Of a stretch of DNA of 64,000 bases, positions 45,237-58,424 are shown piece after piece. This DNA is from Daphnia carinata (taxonomy: Eukaryota > Arthropoda > Branchiopoda > Diplostraca > Daphniidae). The position numbers were made by a program, and so were the translations under genes. The notes below the pieces were generated by a model, which worked only from the letters and a program-made list of their open reading frames with translations, was not told the DNA's origin and made no database searches. The stretch's first letter is position 1; each line of letters opens with the position of its first letter. Location: positions 10,082,778 to 10,146,777 of the forward strand of contig NC_081336.1 of the NCBI RefSeq assembly GCF_022539665.2. The letters run 5' to 3'.

Positions 45237-48200
45237 ATGCAGTCTGTAACGGGCGCGAGTCACAAATTTTCTTCAATTTATACAGGTAAATGAGCTCAAT
45301 ATTTCCATTGTCTACGGTATTTGACCAACAACTTTACGCTGTTTGCAGATGCTAGTGTCAATCCATATAAAAATGACGTAAACAGCAACTTGTCTTCCAC
45401 GGCAATCATGACATCACCGGTATCGAAAACAATGATTTCGCCGCTTGCAGCCATCCAATCGACGTTGATTCCGTCGTTGGAAGGCATTGATCTCGCTGGT
45501 CGCATTCTTGAATGGCAACTTAAGAATGATAATCAGTTCCCCACACTTTCTGATCAGATAAAGATCGGTGAAGGTATTAACTTTTCGACAAACATTCTCT
45601 TCAGTATCGGAAGTAATAGTTTCAACCTGAATGTTTCAGCCCACGGAGTTAGCGGATTGTCAGATGTTGATTATCCTATGCTCGAAGTTGGCCCTAACGG
45701 ACTGCCGCTCCTCAGGCAGATGGGATTGGTCAATCGAATTCCCCTACCACCAGAATTAGTAGAACATTTTGGGCACATGCAAAGCTACTGCATGATGGGG
45801 CTTTTCCCTCTCATTCAACGTGCGTGGTTGAGCATAGACAGTGATATATATGTTTGGACGTACGAGGACGGGTAAGGTCATCCCAACAGAACATCTAAAG
45901 AGGAAACTAATTATTCGTTTTATCAAGGGGTGATCTGTCTTATTTTGATGGCCTGAGCGAACCAATTATTGCTGTCGAGCTGGTTCGACCAAAACCGGGC
46001 ATCTTTCAACCACACATCCAATACCTCTTGTGCCTTGCCACAACTGTAGAAATTGTTTTGTTGGGAGTTAGTTTCTCCGGATCCAGTACCAATTACGAAG
46101 AAATGCATCTCTTACCCGAACCATTATTCGCTGTACCAACAGATGGATCCTACATTGTAACCATCACTGGCACAGCCAACGGCCGAATCTTCATGGGAGC
46201 AAAAGATGGTTGCATTTACGAATTCTTTTATCAGGTATTTATTTATTTAAATCTTATTGTTCCAAAATATTATTTTATAAATTTTTAGGCTGAGGAGGGA
46301 TTCTTTAGTCGTAAATGTCGTAAAATCAACCATTCAAAAAGTACATTATCCTACTTGGTTCCATCATTTATCAACGCGGCCTTCAGTGAAGAAGATCCGA
46401 TTGTACAAATGGTGCAAGATGAAACCCGTCATATTCTTTACACACGTTCAGAAAAGGGGACCCTTCAAGTCTATGATTTAGGTACAAACGGACAAGCCAT
46501 GACTCGGGTGGCGGCCATTAATATCAATACCATCGTACAGTCTGCCGCTAATATTGCCAGGTATTAAACATTACCCTTAACAAAACATTAATTATTAAAT
46601 GAATTTTTCATTCAATAGGACGGTGGATCGTTCCAGCTTTAGGCCATTGATTTGCATTGCGCCCATTGAATCGAGTGAATCGACAAACTTGCATTTGGTG
46701 GCCATTACTGCATCGGGTGTACGTCTGTACTTTAGCACTTTGAATTGGCGTACTTACAACGAAGCCACGCCTTCAAGCCGGCCAGTGACGTTGCAATTGG
46801 TACAAGTCCGCTTACCGCCCGGCTACGCGGCCAGCGCTTCTCCCCAACGTCCGCAACAAGTCCATTCGGCTCTTTACTCTCACGGAACGACTTTTTTGGC
46901 CACCAGCACGGCCTCTGACAACGACGTTGTCTGGACATTGTCCAACTCGCTCTTTCCGGCTGCCCAGCAACTTTCCGAGACTCAAAACACGTTGGGATTG
47001 GACGGCAAGACTTGGGCGTTGGCCGAAGTTACCATCAAAAGGCAAATCGATCCGTCAATCTTTGCTCCTCCAGCACCTGAGCCCCCACTGATTGTAACTC
47101 AACATGCTGCTGGACCTCGAAAATTCATTTTCCTAACGACGCAATGCTGTCACATCGTCACTCAACTGAGGCCGGTTGATATCCTACGTCAATTATTATT
47201 CGACGCTTCAGGACCGGACAGTACGGCCGTTCGGGCCTTTTTCCAGGTTCTACGAGAAGATCAAGCCTGTGCCACTGCCCTCATTTTGGCATGTTCAACA
47301 AGCGTCCAGGACTCCCAGCTGGCCGACTGGGCTGCCCGCGCGTTCTTCCTACTTGGTGGTGACGTCAAAGTCTCACCATCTCATCTGGCTCACCCCGTTT
47401 CATCTCCTACCTCTCCTTTTGTCGTTAACTCGCCCGCTCATCTGAACAGCACGCCCAGCAATTTCCATCATCAACCATCGCATTTTACTTTCAGTTCGCC
47501 TGAATCTGGTGGAGTGGGGGCATTCAACCCCAATGCCATTTCGACCCCTCAAATGCAACCTTACTCGCCCCATTCGAATACCGTCGTGACGGGCAGTGGC
47601 GGGTCAGACATGACCGACTATCAATTCTCTGGCCGACATAACGGACTTTACCTTTATCTCGGACGCATATTGAGGCCTCTTTGGCTTATGCCGCTGGCCA
47701 GAGATGTAGGCAAACCACATCAACCGTTGCTGGACAGTGTTGTCAATAGTGAAGAATTGCTAACTGTACTGGGCCAACTTAATGCTCTGAAGGGATTCGT
47801 TCATGCCAATATTCATCAAAACGGCCATCAGCCTAGTGAGAAGGGCCGTCTTCAGGTATGACATTTTTGCATAATTAAAAAATTTGCATAATTTTATTTA
47901 ATTAAAATGCAGGAAGCTCAAATGCAAGAGAGAAAATCGCTGTTGGCAATGAAACAATTGCTGGATCATACGGTCGAAGTCCTTGCTCTTTGGAAAGTCT
48001 TGTGCGATCATCAATTGCATTTGCTGGGCCAATCTTTGACATCTGAAATGCGCATGTCATTAAAGACTACGTTATTCCGCGACCTGATCCTCTCAGGTTC
48101 TGACACTTGCATTGGGCTGATAAATGCTTTAATTCATCGGTACTTGGACGATGCGGCCAGCACGGATGCCATCAGCGAAAAATTGAGACTAGTCTGCCCG

Positions 48201-49985
48201 TCTCTCTATCGAAATGAGGTAATTTACATTGAAATTTTAAGTTAAAAATTATTAAATAATTCATTCATTTTTAAGGATGCTCTATGCACCAAAGTTAATG
48301 AACAACTTCTGAAGGCTCGAACGGCCACTATGAGTCGCATGGACAAAGAGCGTCTGCTGGAACAAACGCTGGACACGTGTAAACAAATTCCAGCCCGCAT
48401 TAATTTGGCCCATGTTTGCCAGCAATTATCTGCATGTCATTATTTCGGAGGCGTGGTGGAACTCTGTTGCGTTGTGGCTGAGAAGCTGGACCCTCAACAT
48501 CGTGCCCAGCAATGCTACAGCGGCCAACAAGAAGATCCGGCCGCTGTAGAGGCCCTTTTGGCTCGTAAAAATTGCTATCAGCAAATGTGCCAAGTTTTGC
48601 AAAAACTCTACACGGCCGCTGCGTGCCATCCTCAATCGCCCAGCGTACCCAAATCACCCGGCCCGATTACCCAAACCGCCCCACAGGGATACGATGAGGG
48701 TCTAAGCCCATTGGAAGCTCAACGTTTAGCAGACGAAACTCTTTCTCTCGCTTTACAATCGGATGATGAATTATGCCACGTTGCCATTTTCGATTGGCTC
48801 ACTGACAACAAATGGGACGATAAATTATTGGAAATTCAATCGCCTCACTTGGAAAATTATCTTAAAAGGCAAACAGTTGGTCAGGTATGAATTTAATTAA
48901 TGTGCATAAATTAGTCCCAAATGAATAATTATTTATGTTTAGGTTAATCAACAGCAGCAGACGGATTTAGTTGCAAAATACGATTTATTATGGAAATTTT
49001 ATGAAAAGAGTGGGCAGTTTATAGCAGCTGCACGTGTTCTTTCACGTCTAGCAGATGCCCACAGCACGGCCATAAGTCTTCCGATGAGGATCGAGTACCT
49101 TTCGAGGGCCATCGTCTGCGCCCGAGCGGCCGAAACGAGTTCGTTTGGCAACGCCGTCCAGGGCCAGTTTCTCTACGAGCTGGAAGAGAAGATGGACGTG
49201 GCCAAAGTCCAGTCGCAAGTGCTCGAGGCCGTTTCTAGATTGTCCAGTCGTGATGGAGATACCATCAGCCGTTTACATTCCGATTTGCTGGACGTGACTC
49301 AACTCTACGAGCAATTCGCTGAGCCGTTGGGTCTCTGGGAATGCAAATTGGCTATTTTACACTGTGCCAATCATTACGACGCGGCCCTTGTGACCAGCAT
49401 TTGGCAGAACATCATCAATGCTGAAGTCAAGAAATTGAATAATGCAGATACTGAAACTAAACTGGCCACTCTGGGTAGCAAAATGAAAACGCTAGGTAGA
49501 ACTTATGCCCAGTCTGAGCAATTTTTCCCGTTGGAATTCCTCGTTAAAACATTGGAAACATATTCAGTTCGCTGGAATGGCCCACCAGGTAAAATTTCAA
49601 TTATTTTCGTGTTATTTCTATCATTCATTTTGTATTTTATTTGTTAGGCTGGGTCGTTTCCATCATGCTGACGGCTGGAGTATCGTTCCAGCGTGTTTTT
49701 GCCGTTTATAATCGCTTGTACGGTGCAAAGGATGTCGTTTGGCAAGCTGAAGGCAAACCCAATCATTTGCTCAAAGTACTGGCCGACATGTTAAATCGGC
49801 TTGTTGATTCATCTAATGGAGGCTTGGCAGCTCTCGTGCCGACAGCCGATCGCCGAGCTCTGATTGGACAGTGTGTCGAGGCCGTTGGGGTCTATTTGAC
49901 AGATCTCTTCTGCACGACTCACGCCACATCACCTGCCCTCATAGCCGAATTCCGTACTCTTCAAGGTAAGTTGGAGCTTTTGTAA
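45237..49985 (+). CDS. NUP155: NUP155 (nucleoporin), right copy, intact
   Basis: Nine exons (45,237-45,285; 45,349-45,871; 45,928-46,234; 46,289-46,560; 46,619-47,855; 47,913-48,218; 48,276-48,884; 48,943-49,588; 49,648-49,985) sum to 4,287 bases, 1,428 residues plus stop (human NUP155 about 1,390). Introns are 50-63 bp and GT-AG. The N-terminal half should form the beta-propeller: [10 protein letters not shown] near residue 115, [13 protein letters not shown], then [19 protein letters not shown] across the exon 2/3 join. The C-terminal half is a helical solenoid, preceded by a Ser/Pro/His-rich loop (about 47,370-47,600). Start ATG chosen because [16 protein letters not shown] splices in frame to DASVNPY. 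The end LQGKLELL uses a stop 20 bases past a possible donor at 49,966, so a further exon is possible. It links membrane and inner-ring nucleoporins at the nuclear pore. Confidence 0.93.
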
Positions 49986-49999
49986 TGTTTTTAATGCAA

Positions 50000-52700
50000 T
50001 CTTTTCCCATAGATGTCATTGCCCTTCTTTTTTCGTCTTGAAGTAACTTTTTATTTCTGTATGTGTGTGCGAGATTGAATTCTTGTTGTCATCTACCCAT
50101 ACGCCTCAACATCCCTTCCACCAATTACATCAATACATTAACCAGATTTGTGTGGCCGTTCAAACAGAATGTGGTCCTTTGGAAGGAAAACTTTGTCGTT
50201 AGATAAGATATAAACAAACATTGCAACTCAAAACTAAAGTAAAATAGTGTAATGTAATCGATAATTTGTTTTTAAAATGTTTGTCTTTTATATTAACCTC
50301 GAAGTTTGAAGTGGTATCGTCATTGTTGGTACATTTGGATGGTAGACTACTTAGGCTACCAGAAGGATCCTGTGGAATTCAAGTGTGAATCAAACCACTC
50401 ACATTCGAATTGAGTGACTATCAACATACCATTCTAGTATGGCTTACCTATATCCTTCCATCAACATCTAAAAGACTCTTTTTCACTCGTGCTCACGTAA
50501 AGTGTGAGATGTGGAAGTGATGCACAAAGTGTGTGTTTTAGTTTGTTTGTTTTTTATTTTGTGATGGTTGTTACCATTACGACGTGCGAAACTGAATCCA
50601 TTCGCATTCTTGATGTTAAATCCGTCGTTTCGGTGATCTAAATATTAGTGCCGGGCAGGGTCATCACTGTGAAACAAATTGCAGTTGTGGTAAGTTTACT
50701 GTTAATGTCATAAACTTGCTAGTTTCAATTTTGAGTCCCAAATTTAACTTACCACATACTGCTTGCCCCGTTGGCCTCCAGTAGAAATAGGATTCATAAA
50801 ATTCAATTTCTACCATTCTATTCATCATCCATCATTCCATTCATTTCACGCTAGAAATTTAAGGCCCGACAAAACAACAAGCCCGACTTTTACCTAAAAC
50901 AATTAAAATCAATAAAACTAGATAACTATACATCATTTACATTGTAAATTTAATAAGAATCACGAATATGAAATTTGTTTTTACGTAGACTTCATGGTTT
51001 TTGAGTTTTTCAATTCTAAAAGTAGGTAGGCTAGAAATTTAAGGCCCGACAAGAAAATAAGCCCGACTTTTACCTAAAACAATTAAAATCAAAAAAACTA
51101 GATAACTATATATCATTTACATTGTAAATTTAATAAGAATCACGAATATGAAATTTGTTTTTATGTAGACTTCATGGTTTTTGAGTTTTTCAATTCTAAA
51201 AGTAGGTAGGCTAGAAATTTAAGGCCCGACAAGAAAATAAGCCCGATTTTTACCTAAAACAATTAAAAGCAATAAAACTAGATAACTATACATCATTTAG
51301 ATTGTAAATTTAATAAGAATCACGAGTATGAAATTTGGTTTTATGTAGACTTCATGGCTTTTGAGTTTTTCAATTCTAAAAGTAGGTGCAATAGACATTT
51401 TAGGCCCCGGTCCACAACTTTTACTTTAAAATAATAATGTCTCTATTCATTGATATAAATGTATTTAAATATATATGTTTTACATTCAAAATTTAACAAG
51501 GATCACGAAAATGAAATTCGTTGTGCACCATGTTAAAACCATTACATAAATAACGGTTAGGCAACGCAGCTTCATTAGTAGTTCCCCCTAATTTTTTCTG
51601 CTATGCCCCACTTCAGACAAAGTCCCCCATCGAAGCAGTGCAGTCACTTGTGTGTTCTCATTCCATGGATGGGCAATGAAAGATTGGAACAACACCATAT
51701 TAAGCTGGCATGTCATGGTCATACTCTTTTGGTATGAAGATATGATTTAATTGGGAATACTTTTTCACGTAAATAAAAGTATTTGGGTAGGTATTCTTCA
51801 TTTGGGCTTTAGTCAACAATCATTTTTTATTCTTTAGGGTTTGTCAGATATGTGTACGTGGCTTCAAGAATTGAGATCTAGCGGCTACTGGTGGTGTTGG
51901 CCCCATGAATCTTACTTTTTTTTAAGCTGGGTGAAGAAACGGTGAGTATTTGGTAATTGAAATTTCCTGATACATTTGTAAATCAAATAATTCTTCGTTG
52001 AAGTGCAGTTAGTTTCGTGCAACAAGAAACAACAAATACTGTAAATAAGCGTCAATTTCGAACTGTGTAGAAAAGGAGATGATCAAGGGGCAAAAGTTGG
52101 TTTTGAGTGAAACAAATCTTCAAAACGCTATCACTTGTATTGCTATCTGTGGGTGTCATTAGCATTGGGTAACTTAATGATGATTTCTTTCAATTCTGAA
52201 TAAAACAAGATAGTTTTTTTTTCAAATGGCAGGTTTGGTAGCGGAAAAGTTCATGAATAATCGGAGTGATTCTATGTCATGGCACTTTCAAATCACATGG
52301 AATCCATTACAAGTTTAACGCAAGGTATCATCGTCAGTGACAGGTAACAATTGGCTTGTCAAACAAGACTTTCTGCTATTTGAGGTTCGCCAAACGGTAT
52401 AATCATCTATTGGTGCGATATTTAGATCGAAGTTATAGAATAGAATCCACTTCTATTCAATAACTTGTTTTACTACTTCCTTTTTTTTATTTTACTGCTA
52501 TCGCCAACATTTTACTGCTGCACAACATAAGGGTGCTTCCACAAGTATTACGCGTTTTTCCTTTTTTTTAATTAAACCTTGATTTGGATGATTACTTTAA
52601 ATTTGTTTTAAAACATTCAATCTGTGATGGATAAAGTTTCTCGTAATGCTTTTTGCGTCCACAAGAGGCGCCTTAAACCGTGGCTCATCGAGAAGTTTTT
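50000..52700 (+). repeat. Segment A1 (three satellite units)
   Basis: Follows NUP155 and is nearly identical to A2 (60,100-63,040) except for satellite copy number and small indels. An exon-like stretch at 51,838-51,941, between TTTAG and GTGAGT, is open (GLSDMCTWLQELRSSGYWW, then CWPHES and SWVKKR). The A2 copy has a stop in it. I do not recognise a family. A1 ends at about 52,705 in poly-T, joined directly to the receptor-like segment. Confidence 0.7.
50851..51390 (+). repeat. 180-bp satellite, three units (A1)
   Basis: Units start at 50,851, 51,031 and 51,211, exactly 180 apart, each beginning CTAGAAATTTAAGGCCCGAC. Each contains a second AAGCCCGAC about 28 bases later and AAACTAGATAACTATA in the middle. 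Confidence 0.92.
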
Positions 52701-52739
52701 TTTTCAGGGAATTAATTTAATTAATTTTAATGAATTAAG

Positions 52740-54203
52740 TCGCATGACATTGTGATAGAAAAACAAAACAAAAATTTAAATCACGGTTTAAAGCTCTTTT
52801 TTTGTCACGGTCTGCAAGGAAATGACTCAGAAATGGAAATTATGGCACTGTCTATGTTCAACAACCATTTCTGTAGCACCAGTAGGTAGGGAAAATTTAA
52901 TTTGCATTTCGTAATTGTTTTGCCAGGGTTATGATGAGTGAACTTGCAGTTTTCGTAAAGTTATTCAAGATAATTGCAAATAGTAGTCCCAGAATCAGAA
53001 GAATTTTGTCTGACATCTTTACTACGTGAACTTTAAAAGGCCTTGATATATCAAAGGGCGCCCAAAGGAGAAATTGTGCTTCTTCAACGATCAAGTAGTT
53101 GACATTTACAACTAAATAGTTAATGTTTAAATTTGATTGTATTTTCATTTATTCAGACTCATCGATTCCAACAGCCTGTTTGCAAACTTTCAGCCAATGC
53201 GTTGCAAGGAATGTATTTCTAATCCAGTCTTCGACACACTCAATGCCAAGGTACACAGTTGTTTCTACGCTGATACGCTTTATCTGACAGTGATATGGTC
53301 AATTTTTTTTTTACTGGTCGCCACTTCAATTTTTAAATGTTTGATGTAAGTACCAGTGTAGATGTATTCTTGTTAGAAATAATCATCATGTCCTAAATGT
53401 CCTATTCTTTAGTGAAAATGGTATTGTACGAAACTTATCTATTATTCTTTATTTATTCGGATTTAGCTACCACCTTTCGATACTTAAAAGCGAGGACCGA
53501 ATGGCACCTACACTTGGACTGGATCGGACCGTTATTTGGTCGAATGGCTAGCAGCAAAAATTAAACTTTACGTAGGTTGGAATTAATTTGTCTGCTTATT
53601 TGTTGTTTGTTATTTTTAAAAACTACCCTCTTTATTCCACAGGTATTCGTTCGTGCTAATTAATCAAACTATTGCGAATATGTACGGGACGCATGAGGGT
53701 ATGTTGTATCAACTCATAAATGATGAGTTAGCGGAAAAATGGGTTATGCATTGAATTTCAGCAGATAACTTATCTGCATCATGTTTTTTTTTTATTTTTA
53801 AATTCTGTAAGGGTATCGATGGCGTGGCGAACTCTTTCTACTTAACGATGGATCGTGTAGCAATGATGGACTATACTTTCCTGACATGTGGGGATGGATT
53901 TAGCCTTGTTGTGCCACATATCAAGGAATGTGAAGAACACTTTGAGTCCGTCTACCATTGATTCAGAATCACACAGCCAACCCAAAGAAGTAAGCAATAT
54001 TGCGCAGCAAAGAAGTCTTTTTACTTCATTTGGATTTCATATGATCTACGTGATGAACATCATGACGAATCAAGGTGATAATCAAGTTTTTTTTGCCCTT
54101 AAGAAATTATGGTTTAATTCTAGGCATTGGTACTGGACTTGGATTCTTGACGTTTTTGGTTGAACAGATTTATTCAAACTACAAGAAGCACAGACATAGT
54201 TAG
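52740..54203 (+). pseudogene. Ionotropic-receptor-like remnant, right arm
   Basis: The best preserved of the receptor-like segments. Pieces in order: RLIDSNSLFANFQPMRCKEC with a hydrophobic TLYLTVIWSIFFLLVATSI (53,155-53,345) and an exon at about 53,466-53,570. Then FVLINQTIANMYGTHEG (about 53,642-53,698), GIDGVANSFYLTMDRVAMMD to FSLVVPHIKECEEHFESVYH (about 53,813-53,958) and SFGFHMIYVMNIMTNQ. The last exon, 54,124-54,203, encodes GIGTGLGFLTFLVEQIYSNY and a basic tail, then a stop. The last helix and the preceding lobe-like block fit the C-terminal part of ionotropic glutamate receptors or IRs. An in-frame stop follows ESVYH and no channel pore is visible. Confidence 0.45.
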
Positions 54204-56222
54204 TTGGCGTTAATTTAAAAAAACAAAAACAATACTTCAGTTTTATGGTAAGCTTGATTAGTGGATAATCCATTAGTAACTTTTTTTACATTTTGAAAGT
54301 AAGCTTGAATGTAGGAGAGAATTAGCGTTTGATAGTAGTGAAGCTTATTTTCGTTTCTTGAAAATTTCGCTATCTGCTGCAAAATGAATATATAGAAATG
54401 TGTTGTTTTCCTTTCTTTTCCAGCATCTGTGTTGAATTCCCCCATCTGTCGCCATCAACAATAATAAACGTATAGTCAATCTTAACTAATAGTTTAACAA
54501 CTATTTTCGTGACTTTTTTTATTCAATACTAAGTTATTAACGGGTTTATTCCTGTTAAACATATTAAGTTTTTATCAAATTATTTAAGTGTTTCAAGTGC
54601 TAACTTTAAGAGCGGAAAATGCCCTAAAACATATCCCCAACATTTTTACGTTAAATTGTATGTTAGCACCAAATAATAGTATTTAACAGTATTAAGAGTC
54701 AAATAAAATAAGAGTAACAACTTTGTATCAGGAATTTCTTCTGCTGACGGTCCCCCAAACACTATAGCCACCTATTGGTACGATATTCAGTTTTCTTTAT
54801 TGGGTTTCAGCGATCGTAAGGGCTGTAGCAACTATCACTTTTAATCATTCAAATGCCATAAGGTTCACGTGTAAAAGATATTAATTTTCGTAATCCTTGC
54901 TTAATTTAGTTTAAAATACATTATTTCGATTCGAAATGGAACGCTGATCACGAATATCGGCTTTGTTTTGACATTTAACTTAACAAAATGGAGAAAAACG
55001 AAGAAAAGGACCGTGGGAAAATTGCCTCCAAAACCGTCAAAAATTGACCATCGTTGGAATTGCTTGAAAATGACAGAATATACTCAAAATTTAATGAAGA
55101 TTCCGAGAAAATTGCTATTTTTTTCATAACATCAACCGTTTTGGAAATACACCGAATTTAAAAACTACTGGCGCGCCAGTACGGTACAGCGCTAGCGTGA
55201 AACATCAAACTTATCAATCCTATGTATTTCCATATGTTATTTTCACTAGTCACACTTGTTGCGGTGTTTTATATAAGAAGAAACAATACATTCCCCATGG
55301 TGTCGGGCTTATATATTTTGTCGGGCTTATTTTCAAGCCTTAACTTCTTGAACATCGGGAGCCGTTGAGTGAAACATAACTTGATACCTTACCAGTAGAT
55401 GGCTATACTGTTTGATGGGTCGTCTGTCAGTATAAATTCATTGTTCATCGTGTTGGCGCGTCAACAGTAGGTTGAGAAAGCTTATTTTGTCTAGCTTATT
55501 TGTCGGGCTTATTTTTAAGCCTAACTTCTTGAATACCGAGAGCTTTTGAGTGAAGTCAAACTTGATTCCTTACCAATAAATGGCTACACTGTTTGGTGGG
55601 TAGTCTGCGGTATAAATTCAAGGTTTACCAAATCTAGCTTCCAGCATTTTTGTTATGCTGGCATGTAATCTAAGTTTTGTAATTTTAGGTGATGGCATTC
55701 GTGTTACGCTTAAGTCAAGATCTACTCTACTATGGGATAAATTTTTCGTAGAATCTACTAGAGCTATGTGTTGCAGTGTCATGCTGATGGTAAAAAGTGT
55801 ATTCAATTTTAAATAACTTTTCAATTTCTTTCTGTGTATTTGCAGTGACGTGACACTACTGGTGGCTGGGGTTAACTAGGGACACATCTTTTCCATTTTC
55901 CCATCCAATCTGCGAAACAACTTTGATTGTTTGTTATAACTACACCAACATTCCCTTCGTAACCCAACAATAACAAACTAACCATTGTAAACCCGAAAGA
56001 CAACCAGCCATCTCTCTGTTTTCATTTGGTTTTTGCTTAGTATCTTCCTGTGCGAGAGAAAATTAAAAAGTTATGTTTTAATTTAAGACACAAAGGAAAT
56101 TTGATTTATAACAAGTTGTTGACCGCCTCTACGCTCACAACAATTAGTGATAATTAGTCTGTTGGGAATCACTAAAATTTCAACAATAAAAATATAAAAA
56201 AAAAAAAGAAAAACCGCGGTTT
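54204..56222. other. Gene-free mosaic, right counterpart of 12,860-14,885
   Basis: Two units, about 55,320-55,500 and 55,501-55,620, offset by 181 bases. Each begins TGTCGGGCTTAT and carries a GATGGCTAYACTGTTTG-type motif. The sequence ACTGGCGCGCCAGTAC lies at 55,169-55,184. The plus-strand frame around 55,618-55,815 is open but unrecognised. Confidence 0.5.
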
Positions 56223-56246
56223 GCCCCGATCAAAGACGATCGGGGC
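56223..56246 (+). other. Hairpin (GCCCCGATC / GATCGGGGC), copy 3
   Basis: Same stem and loop length as at 4389 and 12,834, followed by CGAGCCCTAG and T, just before the Vasa-like leader. Confidence 0.5.
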
Positions 56247-56279
56247 CGAGCCCTAGTCTCGAGTTGAATTCACCGACCA

Positions 56280-57390
56280 TTTTGAAATGTGTTGCAACGC
56301 TGCTTGAGTTTTGATAACCGGCATCAGTCGCCATTTTCTAGTTCTGTGTCGTGTGTGAGATTGGTGGCGTGCATCTGACGCGCGAAATATTGGACACATG
56401 AGGCAGCAATGGTAAAGTAATACTTAAGTGAATGTCTCTTTAATTTTAATTTAATGTGAGAATAACTAATATTTGAAACTCCTTTTCAAATGACTAAATG
56501 AATGGTACGTTATTAAGAAGAATCTTTAAGAAGTAATTCTTTTTATGCAGAGTCCTTGTATTTTTTCTTCTAAATTTTAAAGAATATCACAAGTTGTGAA
56601 CAAGAATTCGTGGTGCCTTGGCCCTCGTTCTCTCATCTCCATGCCAGATGGCCTTTAAGAAGGATCATAAATGTATGGTAATATTATTTTTCCACATTCC
56701 ACTATTACATAATTCTTTGCTATTATTTTTATCCCATACTATGAACGCAAGAAGAGTTTGTCTGTTTGCTATCTTGGACGGCAACTCGTGTCCTTAAAAG
56801 TAATCACGATAGGCACATTGCGATACAGGATTGTGGAGACAAACATTGTGGTTCCAGCTATTATCCTTAGGTAGTCGAGACGTTTAATAATGCTTGGCGT
56901 TACAACTGTTTTTAAAATTATTGTTAATTGAAATTTTTTCATTCAAGACATTTGCAGCTTCTGAGCACTGAGAAAAGATTGTTGCTGATGTAGAGTTTTT
57001 TATCGTTGGACCCCACAGTCCAAGACAGAAATAAATAGGACAAAAACTTCCATCTGCATTACTAACAAAAGAAAAGGCACATTTTTAGATTGGCTTAATT
57101 GATCTACTTTTTTTCTGTCTGGGGTCACAAGGTAAGTGTTTTCTTGTATTTGTAGTGTGATTACTTTAATATGGTTTTACCCGTAGTGTCATGAAGCTGG
57201 CCACACCTCGAAAGGCTGCCTGAATCTATTCAGTGAATTGACAGAAAGTTGGAAAGCAGCATCAGCAATACATTCCGGAAGCTGTGACATGCATTGAAAA
57301 GGAACTGTTTAAGGGCATGGTCTTTGGCTATCTTTATATTCATTGATTAAGTCATCTAAAATTTAACATTTTATCATGCAGGCGGCGGAG
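56280..57390 (+). pseudogene. Vasa-like 5' part, right arm
   Basis: Leader CATTTTGAAATGTGTTGCAA, ATGAGGCAGCAATG before a donor, then the ENITSCEQEFVVPW exon (about 56,580-56,680). Small exons follow, then the knuckle CHEAGHTSKGC (57,188-57,220) and SELTESWKAA, with YIPEAVTCIEKELFKG (about 57,270-57,320) in a shifted frame. It is interrupted at about 57,400 by GGCGGAGTGAATG and restarts as a second partial copy. Confidence 0.55.
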
Positions 57391-57429
57391 TGAATGTTTC
57401 CCCAAGAAAACATTGTTAACATTCACCAC

Positions 57430-57990
57430 CACCAGAAACTTTAATTTGAGAATACCTAATATTTGAAACTCCTTTTCAAATTACTAAATGAATGGTACGT
57501 TATTAAGAAGGAACTATAAGAAGTAATTCTTTCCGTGCAGAGTCCTTGTATTTTTTCTTCTAAATTTTAGAGAATATCACAAGTTGTGAACAAGACATTG
57601 TGGTGCCTTGGTCCTCGTTCTCTTATCTCCATGCCAGATGGCCATTAAGAAAGATCATAAATGTATGGTAATATTATTTTTCTACATTCCATTATTACAT
57701 TATTATTTGCCATTAGTTTCATCTTATACCATGAACGCAAGAAAAGTTTATCTGCTTGCTATCATTGACGGTAACTTGTGTACTTAAAATTAAGCATGAC
57801 AGGCACGTTACGATAAAAGCAACCTTCCCCTTAGTGTCATGAAGCTGGCCACACCTCGAAAGGCTGCCCGAATCTATTCAATGAATTGAAGGAAGATGGA
57901 AAGCCAAGTGAGTAATACATTCAGGAAGTTGTGACATGCGATTAAAAGGAACTGTTTAAGGGCATCGTCTGTGGGGAACGACTTCAGTTG
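57430..57990 (+). pseudogene. Vasa-like second partial copy, right arm
   Basis: It repeats the ENITSCEQDIVVPW exon (about 57,570-57,650) and the GNLC exon. It then jumps directly to the knuckle CHEAGHTSKGC (57,838-57,870), omitting about 300 bp of exons present in the neighbouring copy. Then KELFKGIV-like coding. Confidence 0.5.
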
Positions 57991-58074
57991 CAGTTATTCC
58001 TAATACTTAATTAGTTAAGGTAATACTTTATGGGTTCTTCGTTCGTTTATTACGCATTTCATGTTTGTACTGTT

Positions 58075-58424
58075 CTTAGATATTGCCGGCGTCAACTATG
58101 TCGTAAATTATGACTTACCAACTTATATTGAAGAATGAAGAGTATGATCATCGTGTTGGTCGAACGAGCGGCGTGGGAAATGTCGATGACGAAGAAAGAG
58201 ATGGACCTAACGCTGGAGAGTGTGTTTGTTTACTAAGGTAAAAACCTACTCCAGTGGGTTATTTAATTATATTTCTCTGCCCTTGTGTTCGTAATTAATA
58301 ATCCTTTTTTTTTTTAGCCCAAGGCCGATGTACCGTCATTCATGCAAGCGATGGTCCCAGGCCTGAGTTACGACTTTAGCGCCCCTTCGACTCAAGGGGG
58401 TTTCGCTAGTCGAGATAGGCGCTG
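58075..58424 (+). pseudogene. Vasa-like C-terminal exons, right arm
   Basis: An exon-like piece from about 58,080 encodes DIAGVNYVVNYDLPTYIEE. After a one-base frame change, HRVGRTSGVGN resembles helicase motif VI. The last piece (58,317-58,424) encodes KADVPSFMQAMVPGLSYDF...FASRDRR and TGA. The helicase core between the knuckle part and these exons is missing, so the locus is an internally deleted pseudogene. Confidence 0.6.

Larger units (their letters stand above)
40888..52700. repeat. Right arm of the large inverted duplication (core)
   Basis: Inverted and colinear with 18,229-29,690. The positions add to 70,578-70,593 through the three genes, and to about 70,950 after the satellite in segment A, because A1 has two more 180-bp units than the left copy. 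Exons are nearly identical; introns and flanks carry scattered small changes. Confidence 0.9.
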
